This document shows, piece by piece, positions 33,088 to 41,232 of a DNA stretch of 64,000 bases (position 1 is the first letter of the stretch; each line of letters opens with the position of its first letter). The notes under the pieces were generated by a model. That model was not told where the DNA came from. It ran no database searches and saw nothing but the letters and a program-made list of their open reading frames with translations. The translations under genes and the position numbers were made by a program. The DNA is from Nocardia speluncae NBRC 108251 (GTDB taxonomy: Bacteria > Actinomycetota > Actinomycetes > Mycobacteriales > Mycobacteriaceae). The stretch is from assembly GCF_001613245.1 (NCBI RefSeq), contig NZ_BDBZ01000041.1:42022-106021 (forward strand), in the 5' to 3' direction.

Positions 33088-34100
33088 TGAGCGGCGCCAC
33101 CAGGGTCGGTTTCATCGGCCTGGGCGATATGGGCGCGCCGATGGCGAAGAAGCTGCTGGACTGGTCCGGCGGGCTCACTGTCTGCGATACCCGGCCCGAG
33201 GCCGTGCAGCCCTTCACCGAGGCCGGCGCCGAGGCCGCCGGCAGCCCGGCCGAGCTCGCCGCGAAATGCGGTGTCATCTGTATCGCAGTGGTGAACGACC
33301 AGCAGGTCCGCACCGTACTGACCGGCGAGAACGGCGTGTTGAGCACTGCCGCGCCGGGCACCGTGGTGGCCGTGCACTCCACTATCGGCGACGAATCGGC
33401 CGTCGAATTCGCCCGGCTGTGCACCGAACGCGGCGTGGAGCTGGTCGACGCCCCGATCAGCGGCGGCGCCGCGGGCGCGAACAGCGGACGGCTCGCGGTG
33501 ATGGCCGGCGGCAGCGAAAGCGCCGTGGCCACTGCGCGGGAACCCTTCCGCTGCTTCGCCGATCTGGTCGTGCACGCGGGCGAGGTCGGGGCCGGTACGC
33601 GCATGAAGCTGGCCCGCAACCTGCTGCATTTCATCTCGTTCACCGCCGCCACCGAGGCGCAGCGACTGGCCGAGGCCGCCGGACTCGATATCACCGCGCT
33701 CGGCAAGGTGGTCCGCCATTCGGACGCGGTGACCGGCGGCGCCGGTTCGATCATGCTGCGCGATACCACCGCACCTATCGCAGAAGGCGACTTCTGGCTG
33801 CCGATCCTCACGCACGTCCGCGAACTCGGCGAAAAAGATCTGTCCCTGGCGCTGGAGCTCGGCGGCCGGGTAGGCACCGAGCTCCCGCTGGCCACCCTTG
33901 CGCTGTCGCGTTTCGGCGACGGGCTCGGGGTCGGGCAAGGCGAGATCTCGGCCGGATGGCAACCCGCCCCCGCCGCTCAGCGAGACCGGTCGGGCACTGC
34001 GGGGGCTTCCCGTGGCAGCATCGCCGGGCAGGAGGGCACCGCTGCCGGGCAGCAGGATGCCACCCTCACGGCGCCCGACGACAGTAAGGAATCCGAATAA
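33087..34100 (+). CDS. 3-hydroxyisobutyrate-dehydrogenase-like NAD(P) oxidoreductase
   Basis: A 337-residue beta-hydroxyacid dehydrogenase (Rv0770-like). The cofactor signature GFIGLGDMGAPMA is at the N-terminus, the substrate-binding DAPISGGAAGA follows, and the catalytic Lys lies in GTRMKLARN. The core ends at about residue 285; the remaining 50 residues are a low-complexity Gly/Ala/Gln/Asp tail that family members normally lack. The start is coupled to the SDR by a TGATG overlap and its TAA overlaps the ATG of the FAD enzyme (TAATG). It probably oxidises a hydroxyacid in the same pathway. Confidence 0.88.
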   Translation: MSGATRVGFIGLGDMGAPMAKKLLDWSGGLTVCDTRPEAVQPFTEAGAEAAGSPAELAAKCGVICIAVVNDQQVRTVLTGENGVLSTAAPGTVVAVHSTIGDESAVEFARLCTERGVELVDAPISGGAAGANSGRLAVMAGGSESAVATAREPFRCFADLVVHAGEVGAGTRMKLARNLLHFISFTAATEAQRLAEAAGLDITALGKVVRHSDAVTGGAGSIMLRDTTAPIAEGDFWLPILTHVRELGEKDLSLALELGGRVGTELPLATLALSRFGDGLGVGQGEISAGWQPAPAAQRDRSGTAGASRGSIAGQEGTAAGQQDATLTAPDDSKESE

Positions 34101-35566
34101 TGGCCGACGCCACCACCCTCCGACCGCTGTCCGCCACCGAGGTCACCGAATGGGACCGCACCACCGGCGTGGTCGTCGCCGGCTACGGGATCGCCGGGGT
34201 CTGCGCCTCGATCGAGGCTGCGCGGGCCGGGGCGCAGGTTCTGATCCTGGAACGCACCAGCGGCTGGGGTGGGGCGGCGGCCTTGGCCGGCGGGTTCATC
34301 TACCTCGGCGGCGGAACACCGTTGCAGCGTGCACTGGGCTTCGAGGACAGTCCGGAGAACATGGAGAAATTCATGGTCGCCGCCCTCGGGCCCGGAGCCG
34401 ACCGGGAAAAGATCGCCGACTACTGCCGCGGCAGCGTCGAACACTACGAATGGCTGGTCGCCAACGGTGTTCCCTTCAAGGAGGAGTTCTGGGGGGAACC
34501 CGGCTGGGAACCGCCGCACGACGAGGGCCTCATGTATTCCGGTGGCGAGAACGCCGCCCCGTTCAACACCATCGCGGACCCGGCGCCGCGCGGACACGTT
34601 CCGCAGATGACGAACAAGCGGACGGGTTCCAAGGGCGGCGGCTACATGCTGATGAAACCGCTCGCCGAAACCGCCGAAAAGCTCGGTGTGACGGCCGAAT
34701 ACGACACCCGGATCCAGCGGTTGATCGTGGACGGCGACCGGGTTGTCGGCGTGGTGGCCAAACAGTACGGCAAGGAGCTGACCATCCGCGCCGAACACGG
34801 GGTCGTGCTGGCCACGGGCAGTTTCGCCTATCACGACCAGATGATCGAAGGTTTCGCACCGCGGCTCATCGGCCGCCCGGGTGCCGCCATCGAGGAGCAC
34901 GACGGTATTGCCATCCGGCTGGCCCAGGCTTTGGGCGCCGATCTGGCGCATATGGACGCCACCGAGGTCGCGTTCTTCGGAGACCCGCAGATGATGGCGC
35001 GCGGCATCCTCGTCAACGCCCGCGGGCAGCGCTACGTCCCGGAGGACACCTATCCGGGCCGGATCGGTCAGATGACGCTGTTCCATCAGGAGAATCAGGC
35101 GTATCTGATCATCGGTGAAGCCGCCTACGAGGAATCGCTCACCACCGAGACCTCCACCCCGTTCTTCCGGCAGCCGCCCACCTGGGCCGCGGAAACCGTC
35201 GCCGAACTCGAATCCGATATCGGCCTGCCCGAACTCGCCCTGCAGACCACCGTCGAGCTCTACAACAAGCACGCCGAGAACGGCAAGGACCCGCTGCTCG
35301 GAAAGAAACCGGAGTGGACCAAACCGCTCGAGGGACCGTTCGCGGCCTTCGATATGCGCAACTTCACCGCGGGATTCACCCTGGGCGGTTTACGCACCGA
35401 CCTGGATTCGCGGGTTCTGCATGTCGACGGCCGGCCGATCGCCGGCCTGTTCGCCGCGGGTCGCTGCACCTCCGGCGTCTGCGCGGGCGGCTACGCCAGC
35501 GGAACATCCCTGGGCGACGGCAGCTTCTACGGCCGCCGGGCCGGGATTGCGGTCGCGAAAACGTGA
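34100..35566 (+). CDS. FAD-dependent dehydrogenase (fumarate reductase/KstD-like)
   Basis: A 488-residue flavoprotein of the FAD_binding_2 family, which includes 3-ketosteroid-delta1-dehydrogenases and fumarate reductases. The dinucleotide motif is AGYGIAGVCASIEAA with Glu at the end of the second strand (ILERTSGWGG), followed by GGFIYLGGG. The C-terminal FAD segment is GLFAAGRCTSGVCAGGYASGTSLGDG. It is coupled to the preceding gene by a TAATG overlap and completes the aldA operon; this suggests it desaturates or reduces an intermediate of the same route. Substrate class (steroid or other) is inference from context. Confidence 0.88.
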   Translation: MADATTLRPLSATEVTEWDRTTGVVVAGYGIAGVCASIEAARAGAQVLILERTSGWGGAAALAGGFIYLGGGTPLQRALGFEDSPENMEKFMVAALGPGADREKIADYCRGSVEHYEWLVANGVPFKEEFWGEPGWEPPHDEGLMYSGGENAAPFNTIADPAPRGHVPQMTNKRTGSKGGGYMLMKPLAETAEKLGVTAEYDTRIQRLIVDGDRVVGVVAKQYGKELTIRAEHGVVLATGSFAYHDQMIEGFAPRLIGRPGAAIEEHDGIAIRLAQALGADLAHMDATEVAFFGDPQMMARGILVNARGQRYVPEDTYPGRIGQMTLFHQENQAYLIIGEAAYEESLTTETSTPFFRQPPTWAAETVAELESDIGLPELALQTTVELYNKHAENGKDPLLGKKPEWTKPLEGPFAAFDMRNFTAGFTLGGLRTDLDSRVLHVDGRPIAGLFAAGRCTSGVCAGGYASGTSLGDGSFYGRRAGIAVAKT

Positions 35567-35584
35567 AACGGTACATTCAGGCAC

Positions 35585-36163
35585 ATGTCCGAAGGTGAAC
35601 CTCTCGTCGTCGAAGCGACCCGTCGCCGCCTGTCCGCGAAACAGGCCGATACGGTCGACAAACTGACGAAGGCGGCGGTGGAGGTGCTCACGCGCGAAGG
35701 CTTCGCGGGGATGACCATTCGTATGGTCGCCGCCGCGGCCGGTGTGGGTACCGCCACCGCGTACACCTATTTCTCGTCCAAAGAGCACCTCGTCGCCGAG
35801 ATCTTCTGGCGGCGGCTCGTGGCGGCGGATTCCCCGGTCAGCCACGATCCCGACCCCACCGTGCGGGTGGTGGCCGAACTGCGCTCCATCGCCCTGCTGG
35901 TCGCCGACGATCAGGAAGTCGCCGGTGCGGTCACCAGCGCCCTGCTGGGCCGCGACCCCGATGTGGCGCATCTGCGGGCCCGGATCGGCCTGGAGATCCG
36001 CACCCGGATAGAGCGTGCCCTCGGCCCCGGCGCCGATCCGGAAATCGTCGTCTCCCTGGAACTCGTCTACGCGGGCGCACTGGTACGGGCCGGGATGGGG
36101 TACGCGTCCTACGCCGATATCGCCGACCTCATCGAGAAATCGGCCCTGTTGATCCTGCGCTGA
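35585..36163 (+). CDS. TetR-family transcriptional regulator
   Basis: A 192-residue TetR-type regulator. The N-terminal helix-turn-helix is clear: VEVLTREGFAGMTIRMVAAAAGVGTATAYTYFSSKEHLVAEIF (residues about 33-75, quoted here in outline by its ends VEVL...AEIF). The C-terminal domain is the ligand-binding/dimer part (IALLVADDQEVAGAVTSALL). It begins 18 nt after the FAD oxidoreductase, so it may be read with the operon. The M. tuberculosis cluster also has a TetR gene (Rv0767c). It is the obvious candidate to bind the TGTC-CA-GACA sites at 26592, 30542 and 30754; this is untested. Confidence 0.9.
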   Translation: MSEGEPLVVEATRRRLSAKQADTVDKLTKAAVEVLTREGFAGMTIRMVAAAAGVGTATAYTYFSSKEHLVAEIFWRRLVAADSPVSHDPDPTVRVVAELRSIALLVADDQEVAGAVTSALLGRDPDVAHLRARIGLEIRTRIERALGPGADPEIVVSLELVYAGALVRAGMGYASYADIADLIEKSALLILR

Positions 36164-36191
36164 GCAGCGGAAGAAAGCTTCGGTAAAACTG

Positions 36192-36665
36192 ATGGACCGG
36201 CCCAAACAACTCGACTCGTCCCTGGTTCCCACGATCATCAAATACATGTCCAAGGTCAACACCTGGGCGTACAAACGCACCGGTGGCCGCATCGGCGGGA
36301 ATTGGCGCGTCGGGGCGGGGTTCCGCAATCCGGTGCCTACGCTGCTGCTCGACCATACCGGCCGCAAATCCGGTAAGCAGTTCACGATCCCGCTGCTCTA
36401 CCTGCGCGACGGCGCGAATACCGTCATCGTCGCCTCCCAGGGCGGGCTACCGAAGAACCCGCAGTGGTACTACAACCTGGTCGCACAGCCGGATACCACG
36501 ATCCAGGTCGGCAAGGACCGGACCTCGGTCCGCGCCCGCCTCGCCGAGGACACCGAACGCGAACGGCTGTGGCCGCAACTGCTCGAGTTGTACGCGGATT
36601 TCGCCAGCTACCAGTCCTGGACGGAACGTAAGATCCCGATTTTCGTTCTGGAACCGCGCACCTGA
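36192..36665 (+). CDS. Ddn-like deazaflavin (F420)-dependent nitroreductase family protein
   Basis: A 157-residue split-barrel protein of the F420-binding Ddn family. The diagnostic segment LLLDHTGRKSGKQFTIPLLYLRDG (shown by its ends LLLDHTGRKSG...PLLYLRDG) and IVASQGGLPKNPQWYYNL are present, then VRARLAEDTERERLW. These enzymes use reduced F420 to reduce quinones or nitro compounds at the membrane. It follows the TetR gene by 28 nt and may share its transcript. A strong palindromic terminator follows at 36698. Confidence 0.9.
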   Translation: MDRPKQLDSSLVPTIIKYMSKVNTWAYKRTGGRIGGNWRVGAGFRNPVPTLLLDHTGRKSGKQFTIPLLYLRDGANTVIVASQGGLPKNPQWYYNLVAQPDTTIQVGKDRTSVRARLAEDTERERLWPQLLELYADFASYQSWTERKIPIFVLEPRT

Positions 36666-36697
36666 CGCTGCGCCGGGCCCGGCTGCCCCAGGCACGC

Positions 36698-36724
36698 GAT
36701 CCGGGTGCACCGTGCACCCGGATC
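36698..36724. terminator. Bidirectional hairpin between convergent genes
   Basis: GATCCGGGTGCAC and GTGCACCCGGATC form a perfect 13-bp inverted repeat around one central base, in the gap between the convergent Ddn-like and metallo-hydrolase genes. There is no T-run on either side, so termination would rely on the hairpin alone or with Rho. Confidence 0.7.
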
Positions 36725-36867
36725 GAACAAGCCCGAATTCGGACTGAGCGCCCCTGTGCCATCACGATTGCGGCTCCTACCACCGGCGAGCCCGGCGAAA
36801 TGCCGCTACCCGCATGTGCAGGCGATAGGGGTGCCTACCGACATCCCCTACCGCTCGCACGCCACGC

Positions 36868-37482
36868 TTACGGAGCCGCCGGCACGTTGGCGCGTTCGGC
36901 GCCGAGAGTGGTGTCCGGCCCGTGGCCGGTGTGCACAACGGTCTCGTCCGGCAGCGCGAACAGGACATCGTTGATAGACGCCAGGATGGTCGGGTAGTCC
37001 GAATACGAGCGCCCGGTCGCGCCCGGACCGCCCTCGAACAGCGTGTCTCCGCTGAAAACCGTGCCCGCGTCCGCCAGGTGCAGACAGCACGAGCCCGGGG
37101 AATGGCCCGGTGTGTGCAGGACTCGCAGTTGCGTACCGGCGATCTCGAAGACCTCGCCGTCGGCCAGCACGCGGTATTCGACACCGGGATGTGTCTGTTG
37201 CCACAGCACATCGTCGGCGGGGTGCAAATGGATCGGTGCACCAGTGGCCGCCGACAGGGTGGGCGCCACCGTCACGTGATCGTTGTGGGCGTGGGTGCAG
37301 ATTACGGCGGTCACTCGGCGACCGGCCACCGCGTCTAGGATCGGCTGGGCGTCGTGCGCCGCATCGATGATCACTACCTCGCTGTCGTCGCCGACCAGCC
37401 AGATATTGTTCGCCACATCCCAGCAACCGCCGTCCAGGCAGAACTGGCCTTCGGTGACGATCCGCTCCACCCGCGCTGTCAC
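36868..37482 (-). CDS. Metallo-beta-lactamase-fold hydrolase (MscR partner)
   Basis: A 204-residue MBL-fold hydrolase. The metal-site motif is CTHAHNDHV (HxHxDH); further ligands are in HTPGHSPGS, FSGDTLF and TGHGPDT. It starts with GTG at 37482, overlapping the stop of mscR (GTGA), so the two are translationally coupled. The same pairing exists in mycobacteria (Rv2259-Rv2260). By analogy with glyoxalase II-type enzymes it may hydrolyse the S-formylmycothiol made by MscR; this is inference. It has no signal peptide and is probably cytoplasmic. Confidence 0.9.
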   Translation of the reverse strand: MTARVERIVTEGQFCLDGGCWDVANNIWLVGDDSEVVIIDAAHDAQPILDAVAGRRVTAVICTHAHNDHVTVAPTLSAATGAPIHLHPADDVLWQQTHPGVEYRVLADGEVFEIAGTQLRVLHTPGHSPGSCCLHLADAGTVFSGDTLFEGGPGATGRSYSDYPTILASINDVLFALPDETVVHTGHGPDTTLGAERANVPAAP

Positions 37483-38564
37483 AGGACCACCACCGAACGC
37501 AACACAGCACCGCTGTGCATGGTGGTGAAGGCCCGATCGACCGCGTCCAGGCCGATCCGCTCGGTGACGAACTTCTCCAGCGGGAGCCGGCCCTGGCGAT
37601 ACAGGTCGATCAGCATCGGGAAATCGCGTTCGGGCAGGCAGTCTCCGTACCAGGACGATTTCAGCGATCCGCCACGGCTGAAGAAATCGATCAGCGGCAT
37701 CTCGAGTTTCATATCGGGTGTCGGGACACCGACCAGCACTACGGTGCCGGCCAGGTCGCGGGCGTAGAACGCTTGCTTCCAGGTTTCGGGCCGGCCGACC
37801 GCGTCGATCACCACATCGGCCCCGAAGCCGCCGGTGAGCTCCTGGATCGCCTCGACCGGATCCGCGGCGGACGCGTCGACGGTATGCGTCGCGCCGAGTT
37901 CGCGGGCCCAGTCGAATTTCCGGGCGTCGGTGTCCACGGCGATGATGGTGCTCGCGCCCGCCAGCCGGGCGCCGGCGATCGCGGCATCGCCGACGCCGCC
38001 ACAACCCAGCACCGCGACCGAATCACCCCGGCCGACGTTGCCGGTGTTCACGGCGGCGCCCAGTCCGGCCATCACACCGCAGCCCAGCAGCCCGGCGACC
38101 GCGGGATCGGTGTCCGGATCCACCTTGGTGCACTGCCCCTCGTGTACCAGCGTCTTGTCGGCGAACGCACCGATGCCGAGTGCGGGAGTGAGTTCGGTAC
38201 CGTCCTCGAGCGTCATCGGCACACTGGCGTTGAAGGTGTCGAAGCAGTACCAGGGCCGCCCGCGTTTACAGGCCCGGCACTGTCCGCAGACCGCACGCCA
38301 GTTCAGGATCACGAAATCGCCCGGCTCGACGTGGGTTACCGCCGAACCCACGGTCTCCACCACACCGGCGGCCTCATGGCCGAGCAGGAACGGGAATTCG
38401 TCGTTGATCCCGCCTTCGCGATAGGTCAGGTCGGTATGGCATACGCCGCAGGCCTGGACTTTCACCACCACATCGCGCGGTCCGGGGTCGGGCAGGACAA
38501 TAGGGACGAGTTCGACCGGGGCGCCGGGACTGCGGGCGATAACACCTCGAACCTGCTGGGGCAC
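37479..38564 (-). CDS. mscR: S-nitrosomycothiol reductase / mycothiol-dependent formaldehyde dehydrogenase
   Basis: A 361-residue class III-type zinc alcohol dehydrogenase. It has CGVCHTDLTYREGG (catalytic-zinc Cys), GHEAAG, the structural-zinc cluster CGQCRACKRGRPWYC, and the NAD site GCGGVGDAA. From memory it is nearly identical in architecture to M. tuberculosis Rv2259, which oxidises hydroxymethyl-mycothiol and reduces S-nitrosomycothiol. The GTG at 38564 has GAGGAG five bases upstream and fits the family N-terminus (PQQVRGVIA). It is followed by its coupled MBL hydrolase; a hairpin upstream at 38693 isolates it from the next gene. Confidence 0.93.
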   Translation of the reverse strand: MPQQVRGVIARSPGAPVELVPIVLPDPGPRDVVVKVQACGVCHTDLTYREGGINDEFPFLLGHEAAGVVETVGSAVTHVEPGDFVILNWRAVCGQCRACKRGRPWYCFDTFNASVPMTLEDGTELTPALGIGAFADKTLVHEGQCTKVDPDTDPAVAGLLGCGVMAGLGAAVNTGNVGRGDSVAVLGCGGVGDAAIAGARLAGASTIIAVDTDARKFDWARELGATHTVDASAADPVEAIQELTGGFGADVVIDAVGRPETWKQAFYARDLAGTVVLVGVPTPDMKLEMPLIDFFSRGGSLKSSWYGDCLPERDFPMLIDLYRQGRLPLEKFVTERIGLDAVDRAFTTMHSGAVLRSVVVL

Positions 38565-38692
38565 TGTGTCTCCTCTCGGGGCGGTCATGCGGTGATGCAC
38601 GATGCCGCATACGTTATCCGCCCCACGGTGGCGCCGCGTGGGTCCGGGGCATCCGGGCAGGCACCTGCCGGAGGTCGACGGCACCCGGACGC

Positions 38693-38729
38693 AATGCGGC
38701 GGGGCGCCCGCCGGACGCCCCGCCGCATT
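38693..38729 (-). terminator. Perfect 14-bp hairpin terminator
   Basis: AATGCGGCGGGGCG (38693-38706) and CGCCCCGCCGCATT (38716-38729) pair perfectly around a nine-base loop. It lies 12 nt past the stop codon of the 32-codon gene and upstream of mscR, so it probably ends the small transcript. The T-run is short (TT), so the hairpin itself must do most of the work. Confidence 0.78.
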
Positions 38730-38741
38730 ATCGGCAAACTC

Positions 38742-38840
38742 TCAGAGAACTCCCCAGGCCTGCAGGATATAGGTCACATTTGCGGCAATGTTCGTGACGA
38801 GATTCGCCAGATTCAGGGCCGCGGACCCGGCTTCGATCAT
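38742..38840 (-). CDS. 32-residue hydrophobic small protein
   Basis: A very short gene: MIEAGSAALNLANLVTNI then AANVTYILQAWGVL, 32 residues. It has all parts of an independent gene: a promoter-like TTGCCC-N17-TATTTT (38907-38879), an AGGAGG 11 bases before the ATG, the frame, and a perfect hairpin terminator 12 nt after the stop. The peptide is uncharged except for one Glu and is Asn/Ala/Leu/Val-rich; it could form an amphipathic or membrane helix. In size and character it recalls the tiny helical cell-wall porins of Corynebacterium, but no family match is claimed. Confidence 0.68.
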   Translation of the reverse strand: MIEAGSAALNLANLVTNIAANVTYILQAWGVL

Positions 38841-38878
38841 CTTCTTTTCTTCCTCCTGATCCGTCCCGACCGGAGCCC

Positions 38879-38907
38879 AAAATACCCACGACGGCCTAGT
38901 CGGGCAA
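38879..38907 (-). promoter_or_regulatory. Sigma-70-like promoter of the 32-codon gene
   Basis: On the minus strand TTGCCC (38907-38902) and TATTTT (38884-38879) are separated by exactly 17 nt. Transcription would start near 38872, giving a leader of about 30 nt that includes the AGGAGG ribosome site. Confidence 0.55.
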
Positions 38908-39109
38908 ACGTCCGATTACCCGGCTCGACAGCCCGGGGGCAGCAGGGTGTCGACCGGAAGACCGCCCCTCAGGTGTTCAGAATATTGACCGGACACGTGT
39001 CCCACTCAGTGCGCACAGTAGACACAGACAGAGCGAAGGATTCACGGATACAGGTCCCACCGGCCATTCGGCGAACGATCGCTGGCACCGGCTACCAGGC
39101 CCGGACCGA

Positions 39110-39412
39110 TCAGCCGGCGATTCGAACCTCGGGTTCGGGGCCAGGACCATCCGCCCGCAACTTGAGCAAGGTCAGACCCGCGGTACAGGCGAGGATGAGA
39201 CCGATAACACTGATCACGACATGTAGCGTGGCGATTCCGTAGACCGCCGCCCCCAGTCCTGCGGCGAAAACCAGCCAGCCGAGAACTCTAGCCACCGTTA
39301 CCCCGGAACCGGATGAGCCGGATGAGCCGGTCACCACCGGCTCCGCATCCGCCTTCCGCGTATCGGGCACCCCTACCGCGCCGGGCAGATCGGTGGTGGT
39401 CTGGTCTCCCAT
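39110..39412 (-). CDS. Small two-helix membrane protein
   Basis: A 100-residue protein of unknown function. A 40-residue hydrophilic N-terminal part (Thr/Asp/Ser-rich, with SGSSGSSGSG) is followed by two membrane helices (VLGWLVFAAGLGAAVYGIA and VVISVIGLILACTAGLTLL) and a short charged end. The ATG at 39412 is six bases from GAGGAG and is preferred to the ATG at 39415, three bases away. It appears to be a stand-alone gene; its 5' neighbour is divergent and its 3' side is the promoter region of the 32-codon gene. Confidence 0.7.
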   Translation of the reverse strand: MGDQTTTDLPGAVGVPDTRKADAEPVVTGSSGSSGSGVTVARVLGWLVFAAGLGAAVYGIATLHVVISVIGLILACTAGLTLLKLRADGPGPEPEVRIAG

Positions 39413-39711
39413 CATCTACTCCTCGATGGCGCCGATCCGGAAATCGTGCAGCGCCTACCACTGCGGTGCGTCGGCACCGCGGACTCCGGTGTCCCATGCG
39501 TCACTTCCGCAACACACGCTAAGGCCACAACCCGACGATTGTTACGCAACACAAGCATGCGACACGCGGCCGATATCAATTCGATACCTGATATACCCGC
39601 CGCGAGCGGACCTTACACACGGTAACCAGCGGAATCGGCAGGGCGGGGGGTAGTTCCACCGGGCACCCTCGATTAAGGTGAGGCCACTGACTTATCACAG
39701 GAGCGTCACCG

Positions 39712-40452
39712 ATGGACAGCAAAACGAAGGTCGCCGGGCCCCTGGCCGCCGCCGGTGCGGTCTCCCTCGGGTTGGTGTTCATCGGCGCCTGCGGGGTCGG
39801 CCAGGAAGACACCTATGTGCCACCACCACCGATCCACTCGGGCCCCCAGGCTGTCGAACAGGCACGCTACGCGGATCCGACCGGCACCACGGTCGCCCAG
39901 ATTCTGATTCCGCCGTCCCCCAGCTGGCGGATGGCTCCCGAACCGCCGCCGCGGCGCACGCTGCCACCGGAATACCAGATCTCGGCCACCTCATCGACCA
40001 GCCCCGGCGAGACAACCGAGGGCGACGAGACCAGCACCCGCGCCACACTTTCGGCCACCCCGGGCCCGTCGCCCACACCGGAGCAGGATTCGGCCGCCGG
40101 CCCGCCGACGGTCACAGAAATCGCACCGGCACACAGCGAATCACCGATCTCGCCACCCCCACCCACGGGCACCGAGGTCACCCCGCCGGCCCCGGTATCC
40201 ACTACAACGGTGGCAACACCCGGAGTAACCGGCACACCGGTCGCGCCCGAACCTCCGTCCACTACCGAGTCCCTGGGAAGCGAACCCATTCCGGGCACCG
40301 AACCGGCCCGTACGACCGCCACTCCACCGGCACCGGGGTACGGACAATCCACACCCTTCGGACTTCCGTCCGAGACCGCCGAGCCGGAATCCGGTGCACT
40401 CGTCCCCACCATCGCGATCGTCCCCGCCGTCCCTCCGGGTTTCGGCGGCTGA
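39712..40452 (+). CDS. Proline/threonine-rich putative lipoprotein
   Basis: A 246-residue exported protein. The N-terminus has a Lys pair, a hydrophobic run (VAGPLAAAGAVSLGLVF) and a lipobox-like IGAC with Cys at about residue 27, so it is probably a lipoprotein. The mature part is almost entirely Pro/Thr/Ser/Glu-rich and likely disordered or O-glycosylated, which would span the cell wall. There is no recognisable enzymatic domain. AGGAG lies just before the ATG. It converges on the ESX-type cassette (EspG stop 34 nt away) and may be a surface accessory of it. Confidence 0.72.
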   Translation: MDSKTKVAGPLAAAGAVSLGLVFIGACGVGQEDTYVPPPPIHSGPQAVEQARYADPTGTTVAQILIPPSPSWRMAPEPPPRRTLPPEYQISATSSTSPGETTEGDETSTRATLSATPGPSPTPEQDSAAGPPTVTEIAPAHSESPISPPPPTGTEVTPPAPVSTTTVATPGVTGTPVAPEPPSTTESLGSEPIPGTEPARTTATPPAPGYGQSTPFGLPSETAEPESGALVPTIAIVPAVPPGFGG

Positions 40453-40485
40453 GTCCCGGCCTCCCGGAACGCGTATCCGGCGCCG

Positions 40486-41232
40486 TCAGAGTTCAGCGTA
40501 GGAAATCGCCCGCTGGGCCCCGGCCACCATGGGCCGCAGCGAATTCGTGAATCGCTCGGCGTCGACAGCGGCGATATCGACCATCGTGCCGGTATGGATC
40601 GCATAACGGCCGTCCCCGGCGATATCGATCCAGCACAGCACACCGAACGGGTCGGTCCTGGCCGGCCGGTGCACGGAGACGACGAGCTGACCGATCCCGT
40701 CGCGCGGCTGTTTCAGGCGTTGGCGGATCCGGGTTGCCACGGCGGGGCCGGCGACCGGCACTGTCACCCGGTCCCGGCCGTCGCGTACGACCTCCGCCCG
40801 CGGCGCGCGCAACCGTGCCCCGCTACCGACCGGGGCGGCCGGTAGCGCGGCGACAACGCGCACGGGCAAGGATGTGGCGGCCCCGGCCACGATCCGGATA
40901 TCGCCACCTCGATCCGGTTCCGCGCACGGACGCTGCGTGGCGACGACGCCGATATGCCCGGCCGACGCGCCCAGTACACGGGTGGTGGGCGCCCCCGCGC
41001 CGTCCTGTCCGAACACCGACACACTCACCTCCGGAGCGGCCAGCACTCGCAGAGCCGCTTCCAGATCTGCGTCGAGAGTGGTGTCACACCAGTCCCGCAG
41101 CACAGCTAGCTGGGCCGCCCGCTCGCCGGAATCCCGAGCGGACAACCGCACCGCCAGCGGGTAAGGGAGGCGATCGCCGACCGTCTGTTCCCAGGCCAGC
41201 GCCAACTGATCCGGGGTGAGAATCCAATTCAC
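40486..41232 (-). CDS. ESX secretion chaperone, EspG family
   Basis: A 248-residue EspG-like protein. The N-terminal NWILTPDQLALAWEQ and the final SLRPMVAGAQRAISYA are typical of the family, which binds PE/PPE-type substrates in the cytosol and keeps them secretion-competent. The GTG at 41232 overlaps the stop of the PPE-like gene (GTGA) and gives the family N-terminus; a GTG at 41247, five codons earlier, is possible. It is the last gene of the cassette and directly follows its presumed client gene. No ESX membrane component (EccB-E, MycP) is within the window. Confidence 0.85.
   Translation of the reverse strand: MNWILTPDQLALAWEQTVGDRLPYPLAVRLSARDSGERAAQLAVLRDWCDTTLDADLEAALRVLAAPEVSVSVFGQDGAGAPTTRVLGASAGHIGVVATQRPCAEPDRGGDIRIVAGAATSLPVRVVAALPAAPVGSGARLRAPRAEVVRDGRDRVTVPVAGPAVATRIRQRLKQPRDGIGQLVVSVHRPARTDPFGVLCWIDIAGDGRYAIHTGTMVDIAAVDAERFTNSLRPMVAGAQRAISYAEL

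Noticed and set aside
38991..39002. Perfect 12-bp palindrome GGACACGTGTCC as a member of the operator family
   Set aside because: It lacks the GTCCAGACA core and is about 85-95 nt upstream of the 32-codon gene's -35 box; an isolated palindrome of this length can arise by chance in GC-rich DNA.
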